Source: Aplidium turbinatum (taxonomy: Eukaryota > Chordata > Ascidiacea > Aplousobranchia > Polyclinidae). From it: a stretch of 64,000 bases of DNA. The notes beneath the pieces were generated by a model. That model made no database searches. It was not told the DNA's origin and worked only from the letters and a program-made list of their open reading frames with translations. Below are positions 53,822 through 63,973 of this stretch, in pieces. The position numbers were made by a program, and so were the translations under genes. How positions within the stretch are numbered: the first letter of the stretch is position 1; every line of letters starts with the position of its first letter. Location: the NCBI GenBank assembly GCA_918807975.1, contig OU964918.1, positions 3,100,001 to 3,164,000 of the forward strand. The letters run 5' to 3'.

Positions 53822-56800
53822 TCAGTGACGGAGAGAACAAATGAACATACCCGCAGTACTTTTTTTAGCAAGACGTTCAAGCCGGCCCCCATCGCGGTCT
53901 TCCCACGTCTTAAACCAGTCGCCCAGTTTGTGGTCGATTTCTTGTAGAGTGCATGATTTCTTATTGCTCTGGACAACATCTATAAGTAAAGCAGTTTTGT
54001 AAACAAATAATGTTACATCGATTTTTATTTTTACACAATCATCTACAGCAGTGGCCAGCGGCTCTTAACCTGTGGGTAATTACTCAATCTGGGGAAGTTT
54101 GAGGTCTTCCAGAGGGCAATGAGCAGGACAGTGCAAATTGTTACCAATTTTTAATCCAACTTAAATCATTGTTGGATTTGGCTATTCCATTCAATTGATT
54201 GCCAAAGACTAATAAAATTGGTACGAATGGAATTAATTTTATGCTGCTGTTTGGAAGTCTTCACGAGAAGATGCAGAACAACGTGTTCTTGTCGAAGGTT
54301 GCTTATTTGTGCGATTTTTTCTCTGACATAAACGCCTTGAACTGCTTGCAGGGCAAATGGACAAGGTTATGAGATTTAATAGACAAATAATAGATTTAAG
54401 ATGCCCACCATGCTTAAGTGGGGTAACGGGTCAGAAAAGGTTAAGAACATTGCTCTACACTCTACAGTCTGTTTCACGTGCGTGGCACGAACATCAGGAG
54501 AGCTGTAATGAAAATAAAAGCGAGGACATCACCATAAGCATAGCCGCCGAACCCGGGAGCAACTTTTGAAAAGGTACCATTATAAAATCCCCTTTCAACT
54601 TGGTTTGGTAATTACAGAAGAAAAAAGAGCAACAGCTGTGGTGGGAATCAAACCCACGTCAATGTAATTACTAAATACTACCACCGCCCTAACCCAATGC
54701 GCCAAGCCAGCCGATGGGGAACGAATGACTAAACTGAGCTAGAATATACGTTTTCGTTTGTTGCTCAGAGGGAATTTTTTTATGGTACCTTTTCAAAAGT
54801 TGCAACCCGGGAAGGTCGGCCTTCCGGAGCTTTTCGCAGAGAAGGCCACCCTTCCCTGCGAAATCGGCCAGATCAACTTTCTAATCTCATCTTTTTTATT
54901 GCACACGAGTAAACAGCAGGTGTTTTTAAACTGGATCTAGACTGAGGCATTAATCAGGGATAGTAAACAGCAAATTGACAAAAAAGATTACGAAAAAGGT
55001 AAACTTCAGATGCTGCAAAACTTATGTTATATCCAAGGTTGTTATTTCATTGAAAATTAATCATGAACAGTAAGTATTCTTTCTGGAGACGATATCATAC
55101 CAACAAAAGGTGAATACAAAACTTAAACAAACTACTTACCTACGACCATGTTCTTTAAGTTTTGCAAGGAATCAAAAGAAAACTTTTTCTCTCCACTTAA
55201 TTTATTTTTCCCCTTCCCGGTCCGCGAGACGTAACTTGCGACTTCGTTTAACAGCACCTGAGGCATCAATCGATTAACCGTGTCGTATAGGCTTCTTCCT
55301 CCTATACGACACAGTTGTTTGAACTGCAATAGAACAGATGAATGTTGAAATGCATAAGCCGAGATCGTTAAAACAGCCCCATCAAACAGTCGCGGTGCGT
55401 ACCAGGCTACCAGCGTACAATGGCATGAATTTTTTTGTATTTATATATTGGTGTGTACCATGTGATTATGTGCGATGAATTGTGCAATTAGCCTGTTGAG
55501 GCAGACATTAAATGGTTTAGAATTTATTCATTCAAGTTTAAACTCATTTTAGGCTAAATAGAAAAACTAACTCCCCACACATACAACTCATGTATTACCA
55601 AAAATGTGGGTAACTTTAGATAGGTAATGCGCAGTAAGAACTAAGAACATATCGTGTTCACTAACCACAATCTGATAGGTCTCCTCATTCTCCAGCATGC
55701 TGTTTACGGTTTTTAATTCCGCTATGGTTGTAGCAGGAAGAGGAACATCCTCATTTGACGTTGCTCTGTCAGAATTGTTTGAAGATAAGTGAACACTTTT
55801 CCTTCTGTAAGCAAACGTAAATCCTGTTACAGTGAGCATCTGTATACTTAATATCTACTAGTAGTTGGGCTTAGATTTGTGCTTGTAACCCAATATTGAT
55901 AACCTTAACCACGATGTCTGGTTGGCTAAAGCTTGCTTTCCAATAAAAAGCACTGTTCTTACTTTTGCAACACAACCGCTGTGAGGACAATCATGGGTTC
56001 CACTCCGATACCAAGTTTGGTCAGTTACTCGGGAGATGACAATAGGAAGGGAGACTAGATCCGGGTGAGAATCTTTTTCAAGGTGCCACACATGACGATT
56101 AGGATATATATTCAAAATGGACAAAAACACTTTAAAGTTTTCAGAAAAGAGGACAGAAAAACTTGCGACAATCAACAAACAAGGAAGAAATTTTTACAGA
56201 AGCAGATAATTCTTTATGTCCGCTTTATCCAGGTCAGCCGTTTTCTTCAGGACTGCAGACTGTGGGGGAAAAGCACTTTGTTTTTTAGGAGGGCAATGAA
56301 ACAATGCAACAACGTAATCTGTACTAAGTGTACATACTAATCTGATTATGGTCTAACTTGTTTCATATCGTAAAACCTTATAGGAAGTATTACAACAGTT
56401 AATCGCTGTTTCATGTTAATTATGTCACACATTAGATAGACATACCTGTGTTTTCTCTTTTCGTGCAAAACACCTTTGGATGAAGATTGTGATTCATTGT
56501 CATCTGTTGATGACAATTCAACATCACTTCGTAATGTGTATTCTTTACACCATCTTTCAGCCCTTCGCAAGTCATCTAATATAATATGTATCAAAATATA
56601 TGTTAAAGCTTTCATAGATAAAACTAAGTCTCATTATAAGTACTAAGTTCAGGTGTCGTGAGTGGTCAGTAAAGCCCATCGCCGCATGCTTTGTATCCGG
56701 GCCGCACAGCTACTCGAGTAAGATTACTGCAGCAGTAGCGAGTCACTGGCAGCACGATGAGTGAAACTTACCCTTACTTCATTCTAACACAACACAGCTA

Positions 56801-57289
56801 GCAAGAATGAAGTACCAATTTATCATCTTGGTGTGACTCAGTCCGAACTTGAACCCGATACCTACAAACAGAGGGTGCACATGCTAACCACTAGGCCAGA
56901 CAATCGGTATAAAAATGCAGATAATTCAACTGAACAGCAGTGGACACTGGAGAATGTGCAAAATAATGGTAAATCAAGCATTTTAACACAATTTGCTATT
57001 TTATAGAAAAGATCAGAACATAGAGTTCGCAAATTAAACTTCAGTCATATACATAACATGTATATAATATATTGAGATGTAGCCCACCTGTTTCATAAAG
57101 AATAGTAACACTGTATTCTGCTCAATCACTTTTAAGGGTGGCCATTGATTCCAACAAACCTTTGTAGCGCAATTTCGATGCACAAGGTGGCCATTTTGAC
57201 AAATGTTTTTCACGGTTTGACCAAAGTGAACATACTTCCACAGGCATGTTCCGCTCTTTACAAAATTGCACAACTTGGTACCGGTACAT
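53822..57289 (-). CDS. DUF4806-family protein, five coding exons
   Basis: Exons on the minus strand: 57289-57088, 56575-56446, 55804-55666, 55323-55140 and 53979-53822. Every intron has GT...AG and the phases fit (1/2, 2/1, 0/0, 1/2), giving 270 residues. Exon 1 (MYRYQVVQFC, VEVCSLWSN, then KWPP) matches the N-terminal region of DUF4806 proteins. Exon 2 is charged and serine-rich (SSTDDNESQSSSKG). Exons 3-5 form the C-terminal domain: LENEETYQIVFKQLCRIGG, SLYDTVNRLMPQVLLNEVAS, FSFDSLQNLKNMVV, then DHKLGDWFKTWEDRDGGR. The biochemical role of DUF4806 is unknown. Oddity: codon 56 is TGA where TGG (SDWAEYSV) would fit. The gene lies in a transposon-like unit, and intron 4 contains a MITE. Confidence 0.8.
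54559..54803. mobile_element. MITE with tRNA-like core, copy 2, 9-bp target duplication
   Basis: Ends GCAACTTTTGAAAAGGTACC and its complement, flanked by AACCCGGGA at 54550-54558 and 54804-54812 (perfect 9-bp duplication, as in Mutator-like elements). The interior has the same inverted tRNA-like block (B-box GTGGGTTTGATTCCCAC, A-box-like TTGGCGCATTGGGTTAGG) as copy 1. It lies in intron 4 of the DUF4806-type gene. Confidence 0.85.
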
Positions 57290-58439
57290 TGCATTAGTAA
57301 TTATATAACTAACACCTACAGAAAGTTCTGATATAAACTGAAACACAATATGATGTAAAGAAGTGGTTGTCAAAAGCCGGTCCGCAGAAGATCTTACTTT
57401 CTCCAAAGCTTATTTTAATGGAAGTGGCTATTTTTCCACAATCAAGTGTTGCCAGAGTTAGGATTAAAGTTAGGAAGGGTTAAGGTAAAGGTTAGAGTTA
57501 GGAATAAAATTAGGATTTTGATCTTTGCCCGGGAATAAAAATTTTTCCAAAATACAAGTTTTTGTTTTACATAGCTTAACTTTTCTCAAATTAGGGCAGA
57601 ATTTCTTATCTGGCAACACTATTCAGGCTATTATTACACTATATAGTGTAAATATAGCCACAGCCTATTTTAATATGGAGTCATTAGCATATTGTCAAAT
57701 TGTGATCGTACTGTGAAACATGCACAGCTGTAAAACTGACATGTCTCCATGTAAAATTGTTTGATAGCCTAATATATAGGTGAACTTTTTGATGACCTAA
57801 TTCTGTGCTGTTAACCCTTTAATGCCCGGACTACTTTCTACAAACAAAAAAAAAAATTTTTTTGTTTTTTAGTGACATTTGTGACCCAATAAATCCATTT
57901 TTATCAAAAATTTTATTTTTTGTGTTTTAAATAAAAAATTAAAAAATGTTGCCAAATGGCTACATTGGGCATACAGAGTGCGCAAATATAAAAATTCTTA
58001 GATACAAATTATCCTGTAAATTCGATTGCTGAAGGTCAAAAACCGAAGAAGAAATGTTATATGCATTTTACAAAGAGTAACAAGAAAACTAAAATGGCTT
58101 CAAGATTCTTTGGCAGGCTATTTGCAATTTATATTATATTCCTCCGGAGGAATTTTCTGACATTTCGATTACAGATGCTCTATCAAGGGATTCACTTCGA
58201 TTGTCATAGCCTTCCTCGTCTCTTTTCTTCATATCTGTGTTTGTTTTTTTGTTTGTTTTCATATCTTTACCCTGCATTGCGGGAAAGCGGACTTGAGCGC
58301 TATGCATCGGTGTACGCCTTCCGACGTACTCCTGACCCACGCTGCAGCCGACGGCAATGTCTGTTTCCGGTTGTCTACTCTACTTATTACTGAAATTTGG
58401 TACTACCCATTACTCGAAATCGATCACTGGGTAGAGGCA

Positions 58440-58969
58440 ATTATCGTAAAGTTTCTTGCCCAGAGAAACAACAGCAAGACATTGAAGTGCATGCAACAGC
58501 GTTTCAAATCTGTTGCGTGGCATTCAGTCAGCTATTAGAGAGTATCTCGTTCGTCTTTCCCATTACATCCTTTTCGAAGGCATCTTTACAATACTGATGT
58601 GTAGGAGGAGCACTCCTATAGCCTAAGCTTTTTCATTTCAGCAATAGATGTAATCAAGACATGTCCGTCTTTTTGATGAGCGTAGAGTTTTGATTCACGG
58701 ACAATATTTCCAAACAGCTCGTCATCAAAAAACTCTAAAAAATACTCCAAAGGGGTTTCATATTCAGATAGAGTATACCCTTGATCCTCCCACTGAACAT
58801 CCAAACTGGGTTTAAATACCTCCTTCTTCCACGTGCACTGGCATTTTGTGGTTTTACTGGTTGAGCGTTTTGTCGGTTGAACCTCTTTCACACTTTCCTC
58901 AACCACTTCAACTTGTGGCTGTCTTGTAGTAGAAGGCGCCGAAGATAACCTTGATGGAGAAGTAGGCAT
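58440..58969 (-). pseudogene. piggyBac E transposase, N-terminal part
   Basis: The frame from ATG 58969 gives a basic/serine-rich start, then TPLEYFLEFFDDELFGNIVR and LYAHQKDG, HVLITSIAEMKKL. This is the conserved PGBD N-terminal region (DYFxxFFDDELxxxIVxxTNLYA). The frame stops at TAGCCTA (58619-58625 on the plus strand). Deleting 5 bp there gives KKLIGVLLLHISIVKMPSKR, exactly the expected continuation (xFIGILLxMGxVKMPSxRxYW). Then, past one more stop, TRYSLIAD and MPRNRFETLLHAL follow. The catalytic core is not recognisable further on. Upstream, near 59030-59100, TLPELSTIDENN-like text may be earlier coding sequence. Confidence 0.85.
58619..58625 (-). other. TA-GGC-TA micro-insertion in piggyBac E gene
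   Basis: The clearest of the four cases: collapsing it to TA reconnects KKL to IGVLLLHISIVKMPS, a conserved transposase segment. Confidence 0.75.
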
Positions 58970-59579
58970 TCCGCATCTTCATCGGACTCATCCTCTTACT
59001 CTGAAATGTCACCAGCGGGCACAACTATCGCAATATCCCATTCAACACCAAATCTACATTATTTTCATCAATTGTAGATAATTCAGGCAGCGTTACAGTA
59101 AAGAACGTATCTGCATAAAAAGTAAAAAAAAATAGAAATTTATTCTATTCCATGGAATTTGGACTCTTTCTACGCCCAATGTAGCCATTTGGCTACATCA
59201 AAATTTCGGGTAACATAACTAAGATTAAAAACATTAACTTCAAAATTAAAGTATTTAGGCTAGTTATTTGTTGATATGACTTTGTGAAAACACACAAAAG
59301 TGCAATCATTTCTTCAAATAAACAAATCTGCAGTGCTCTGAAGCTGCCTCATTTTCTGACTATTTCAACTTTTCAATGGTCACCTCATCACCATGCTTTC
59401 TTCGGAAGGGTATTGTGGGTAATTAGTGTTTCCAATAAATTTCTTTGCTATTATTGTCTTCACAAGAGATAGAATGGTGGATTAAACCATGACAAGGAAA
59501 CATATTTGTTTTTAAAAAAGTTACAGGGGCCCCTCAATTAAGGTGTGCCAATTGGCTACACTGGGCATTAAAGGGTTAA

Positions 59580-60025
59580 TGATATTTTTGTGACAAATTG
59601 TGCGTAGTTTTCAAAAATTTTGAAACACAGAAATACATAACCAAATGGGGAATTTTGTCCTTGATTTTGAAAAATTTTAAAGTCGTTGGTGACAAAAATC
59701 TAGAATTAGATAAATTTGAAGTTCCAGGATAGTCAAAGCCTGCAATGGAAATTTGCCAGAACCGGAGTTTGAGAAAGCAAAGATCTAAGTCATATATTTT
59801 TATTTGAGGAAAAAACTTGATGTTGTCCAGTGTAATAATTGTATGCACTGGCAAGTAAACACAGTGCAAACACACGCCATGTAGCTGACAACTGTTGAAC
59901 TTCAAATATCACTACTTTTTTTTAAAATATATGCTCTTAAGATCTAAATCAAATATAAGCACTTTTTGTAGTATTAATAGTTTACCCTGAAGAATATATC
60001 TGAGTCAACTGCAAACAAACCTTAC
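59580..60025. other. Intron sequence of the DUF4806-type gene, no coding signal
   Basis: AT-rich. The minus-strand frame 59576-59905 has no recognisable domain. Confidence 0.4.
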
Positions 60026-60330
60026 CTGAGTTTCATGATGTGCGCTACTTGCGTTTTCCTGCACTAAGCTGCCAGCTATGAAATGTGCAAAACTGCAAAT
60101 GTCAGACAATACCCAATACAAAATTACAAATGTCGTCACGCCGTCACTCAGCTTTGAAGGGTTTTCGCGCGTTTTTTACTATCGCACGTCACAGACAAAG
60201 TAGCTTCTGATTGGCTCGAGACACTAACAATGGCGGACATTTTTTTTAACTTTCTCAATCGAGATGCGACAAGCGCAGTCTAGTTGTTATAAGATGTCTA
60301 TGGTTAAAGTGCTTACCTACCAACACATGG
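60026..60330 (-). promoter_or_regulatory. Putative promoter and 5' untranslated exon of the DUF4806-type gene
   Basis: On the minus strand this GC-richer, CpG-containing block has a CCAAT box in GAGCCAATCAGAAG (about 60205-60218), a GGCGGACAT/ATGTCCGCCAT block near 60235 and a splice donor CTCAG-GTAAG ending at 60026. This fits a first exon that splices over the piggyBac-bearing intron to coding exon 1 at 57289. The transcription start is not determined. Confidence 0.5.
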
Positions 60331-61064
60331 TAAAGGGAACTGTGGTACAATTATTCAGCTCAGTGTTGTCATATTTTGTTTCAAAAATAAAATGAAAAAA
60401 ACGAAAACAAAAAAGGAACCGAGCACGCAAAAATTGCGAGATGAAACTACAGCCCTGATTTGCGAATTAGTGTTTTTGTTCAGAATTAGTGATCCTCATA
60501 GTGATGCATGATTTAGAAAAACATTTCAATTTTTTTTTTCCTTAAAACAATAATGTAAAAAAATTGAGATATTACCGTAGTACATCCGCAAATAATGACG
60601 TTGGCCCAACGTTTTGTACAACTGCACACCAACATTAGCAAGACCGACTTTCTAATTCTAAGTTTTTTTGCATTTTCATTGTCCCATTACAATTGTAAAA
60701 GGAATACAATAAAGCAAACTTAAATAATTCTTCGTAGGTATTATCAATTAAAATATTTCCAAAGTTGGCAAAACTACACTACCCTCAGCCAACCCGAACA
60801 ACCGTCAGCCAACTTTGGGCCAAAGAAAAATGTTTACTGGGTTAGCATACGTTTCGGATGCGCGGGAGTATTTTGAATAACATTTTAAAATTTGGCACTT
60901 GTATGTCATATGTAGCCTAAATTCGATGATTCCATTAGATTTCCTGTCTCAGAAAACATGTATTTAGATATTTTATTTGTAATTGTAGCCTTGCGAAAAT
61001 ATTGCTTAATCATTGTTATGCCCCATTTTGAACGCCATCTTGGATTTCGTGCCCCAAAAATGTT

Positions 61065-61157
61065 CAGAAAAAATGCCACCCTAATTTTTTTTTAAACTTA
61101 TCATGTTTTCTTTCAAAAACAAGTGAGTTTTTGCTTTTAACAAAAAAAAACACGAAA
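61065..61157 (-). repeat. Academ right terminal inverted repeat
   Basis: Inverted partner of 48760-48853. Confidence 0.85.
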
Positions 61158-61886
61158 TTACAAATATACCTACACTAACTAGGCTATACTGTATATCTCT
61201 TTGCTGCTTCCTGTTGTGTCGCATTTGTGATCGCAGTGAAGGCCACGTACTCTATATGTTGTCGCAATGGGAGCAAAAAAACATGATTAGGCTAGCCTAA
61301 TGCTGGACCCCTTTGTCAACGTTACTGGGTAGCTTATATAAAACTGGGCAGGCTAAACAAACAAACTATTGAAATCCTTTTGCGGTCTGAAAAACAATTA
61401 AAACGTAGTTTTAATTTCAAATCTAAAGTAATCACCAAACTTCAACAAAAATCCAGTTTTTATTTGATGAGTTTGGGCAAATGCAAATTAAGTGTAGGCC
61501 CGTACGCCTTCATCAATAAGTTAACCCGTTGGGCTTTTAAGCCCAAAAAAGCAGCTAAACAAGGCATATGGTAAAAATGGTTATTCCAAGTTCATTTAAT
61601 TTGGCAAAATAAACGAACTTGGTGAATGGCATTTTTAAAGTTATGTCTCCTCAACAAGGCTTATTAGCCTACTCCAGTTGATTCATATTCAGTGCAAGTA
61701 GGGCATGAGTGATGCGTTGTTTTCACAAGTGAAAGCAAAATAGGCTAAGTCTGCAAACGGAAACCTACATATCTTAGGCTACTTCTTGTAGCAAATAAGA
61801 CAATAATTCTCACTGAATATTATAAAAACACAGTAAGGCAAGAAGAAATTATAAGTCTATCAGAATAGTAGACCTAGACCATTTTG
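61158..61886. other. No gene recognised
   Basis: No supported coding sequence. It is notably dense in TAGGCTA/TAGCCTA words (about 61180, 61291, 61295, 61661, 61739, 61775). Confidence 0.4.
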
Positions 61887-61894
61887 CTTTCACA

Positions 61895-63555
61895 CAGAGA
61901 TGTACGTATGCGCCGCAAATTCTACGCCGCATACTTGCGGCGTATACTTTTTGTTTGCGCTAACGCTTGCGGCCACATTTTTTTGGATAGTTTGCGCTTG
62001 AGGATGCGCCGTAAAGTTTTCGCGGCTTTTTAGCGCATAGCGTCAACGCATACTTTTTAATGTCTTAGTTGTTGTTTGCAATTTTTTTTGCCAAACTGCG
62101 AAATGTTGACGTCTTGCAATTGCCCATTGTTCTAGTGTTTGGTCACAGTGTCATCTATTGTTCAGTCAGCTGGAGTTTGTTTGTATATCGCACTACTGCC
62201 TTTGACGCTAGAGTCTCACGTGGAGACTGAAGTCTTGCAGAAAAAAAGAAAGAATTAGTTAAAACAACTTAGCCCTACTGCGAAATTACTTAGTAAATTA
62301 CGGATCAGAACAGGAATGTAATGTAAGCAAGCAAGTAGGTAGGTTGGTAATGTCGCTCCATGTAAAAAATGTAAACAATGACTTGGCTTCGTCGTAGTGT
62401 GAAGTGTTTTTAGTCAAGCAGTGTTGAAGGCGTTTGTAAGCAATTGTGAGCACTTTAATTTATATTAGTTAAGTCTTGCATTTTCGGGCAAATCAGAAAC
62501 TTCTCAGGCAATGAGCACTCATTGAGCAGTGCAGCCTATGTATCTAAACAAACTCAAATATTTGGTCTCCGACCGTGATTGCTTGCATGATGTTGTACTC
62601 TGTATGTTATATGTAGTACATTACTTTGCCGGTTATTCTTGTTGTAGGCTATGTAGCGTAGTAATGTGTAGGCCTACATACAGTAGGCTATCAAGCTAAG
62701 GTAATTTTTACTTGACAATTTATACAGTCTGTTGCGTAAGTATGTAATTATATATGTTTTGTAACTTGATGAGCAGTTTAGCAAAACATGCATCCAGGGG
62801 CCAATTGTGAGAGGCTTTTGAGTAGCCTACTGCTAATAACACTAGTAATGCTAACTATCCCTGAATGCTAATAACAAAGAGTTGTGCAGTTCAGAATCTA
62901 AACTTGCTTGTGTCTGGCAGTTTTTTCTTCCATTAACCCACTTTTTAAAAATCTTATCAGAAAAAAGAATAGAGCTTACTGAGAGAATTATGGCATTACA
63001 AGCAACATTAGTCTTATTCAAACGGAATCATTTTAAAAATAGTGTTTTTTATAATGGATTTATAGGGAGCGACAGTTAGTATATTACTAGGAGCGACAGT
63101 TAGTATAATGCTAGAATTTTCTTGATGGGCATATGGTACAGTTTCTTACACTACACTATTGTATTCAGGGAATAACTTACGGTAATACTCATCTCCAAGT
63201 GAAATGGAGCATGATAATACAAATCCATGGCCCTACATGAAAAAGTATTTTAAGCTCTCTTCTTCGAAAGGCAAAAACTTATATTTTCAATGCCAGATGT
63301 GCCTTCAGGCCAAAAAGATAATTTCTTGTAACGAGAAATCGCGAAATGGCTTGAAAAGTGTGTTGTTTCGAGTGGTTTATACCATGTGAATAATTGGCAC
63401 CTAGCAAACAAAATGAGTTTGCGCTAGAATATGCGCTAACGCTGACGCCGCCAACTTTTTTTACAAGTTGCGTTGACGCATGCGGCGTATAGTTTTTCGA
63501 ACGTTTGTGTTTGCCCTGACGGCGTCAATATTTTTTGTATGCGCGTACATCACTG
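61895..63555 (+). mobile_element. hAT element with BED-finger exon
   Basis: Tips CAGAGATGTACGTATGCG and CGCGTACATCACTG, perfect 8-bp duplication CTTTCACA at 61887-61894 and 63556-63563. Subterminal regions are rich in repeated TGCGGCG/CGCCGC and TTGCGCTAACGC words on both sides, likely transposase binding sites. One coding exon (BED finger) lies only about 170 bp from the right end and points outward, so the rest of the transposase has been deleted. Confidence 0.85.
63204..63389 (+). pseudogene. BED zinc-finger N-terminus of a hAT transposase
   Basis: The 61-codon frame reads NPWPYMKKYFKLSSSKGKN, then YFQCQMCLQAKK (CxxC) and SRNGLKSVLFRVV. It fits the BED finger (aromatic K-x-FK, CxxC, then LKxHLxxxH), with valine/phenylalanine where the first histidine is expected. 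The BED finger is the DNA-binding start of hAT transposases. ATG 63204 (MEHDN) is a plausible true start. Only this first domain remains. Confidence 0.65.
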
Positions 63556-63563
63556 CTTTCACA

Positions 63564-63973
63564 CCAACATAGTAACACACTACCACCAGTTCTTTCAAGC
63601 ACCATAGCTTATGCGCAGTTACTGGAGCCCATTAATGTGGCTTATCATTGTATCACTTGACCTGTTTTTCTTGTAAAAGTAACTTTAATAAACTAAACAG
63701 TCAGTTCCTTGCTTTTTTAACATTGATTCCAGATTTTTACGATGATTCTACTAACCGCTAAACTAGTAGTTAAGTATTCACAAGCAATTTGATCCGTGCT
63801 AACGAAGCAACCAGCATGGTGTTTTCCACGACACGCTTCGTTGCACAGAGCTGCAGCAAAGATCTATTTACCAGCATTGCCGAAAGACAACCTGTGGAAG
63901 CTGTGGTAGCCTACCGGTAATTGGAAAATTATCGGAAAAAACTATGGGTATCGGTCAAAATTATGGGTATGAC
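63564..63973. other. No gene recognised
   Basis: No coding signal. One TAGCCTA lies at about 63908. Confidence 0.35.

Larger units (their letters stand above)
57811..59579 (-). mobile_element. piggyBac element E, both TTAA ends
   Basis: TTAA at 57811-57814 and 59576-59579 with perfect tips TTAACCCTTTAATGCCC. Inner inverted 17-mer AAATGGCTACATTGGGC near 57950 and 59177. It holds an N-terminal transposase fragment on the minus strand. It sits between the promoter region and exon 1 of the DUF4806-type gene. Confidence 0.85.
52458..60841 (-). mobile_element. 8.4-kb inverted-repeat-ended unit carrying a DUF4806 gene
   Basis: The ends read inward CCCAGCAAACATT...GGCCCAACG (52458) and CCCAGTAAACATT...GGCCCAAAG (60841), inverted repeats about 30 bp long. 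Related GTTGGCCCAACG words recur near 60603 and throughout the minisatellite at the left end. The unit contains the spliced DUF4806-type gene, a tRNA-like MITE and a piggyBac. It lies inside the Academ element, so it inserted later. No transposase was recognised, so mobility by an outside enzyme or by the gene product itself is unknown. A possible 2-bp TT duplication is too short to rely on. Confidence 0.65.
48760..61157 (+). mobile_element. Academ-type (AcademX) DNA transposon with a large nested insertion
   Basis: Terminal inverted repeats of about 94 bp, 48760-48853 and 61065-61157, start TTTCGTG and run through TTGTTAAAAGCAAAAACT and TTAGGGTGGCATTTTTTCTG. Weaker similarity continues about 30 bp further in. 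The element carries an XPG-nuclease/CXC-domain gene at 49246-52183. Without the inner unit (52458-60841) it would be about 4.0 kb. Academ elements are known for encoding a protein with an XPG-like nuclease. The expected 3-4-bp target duplication is not evident. Confidence 0.8.

Noticed and set aside
58616-58969. This frame as an exon of the DUF4806-type gene
   Set aside because: It matches the N-terminus of a piggyBac transposase and lies inside TTAA-bounded element E.
52458-60841. Naming the 8.4-kb unit as a particular transposon superfamily
   Set aside because: Its ends look familiar, but no transposase and no reliable target duplication support a name.
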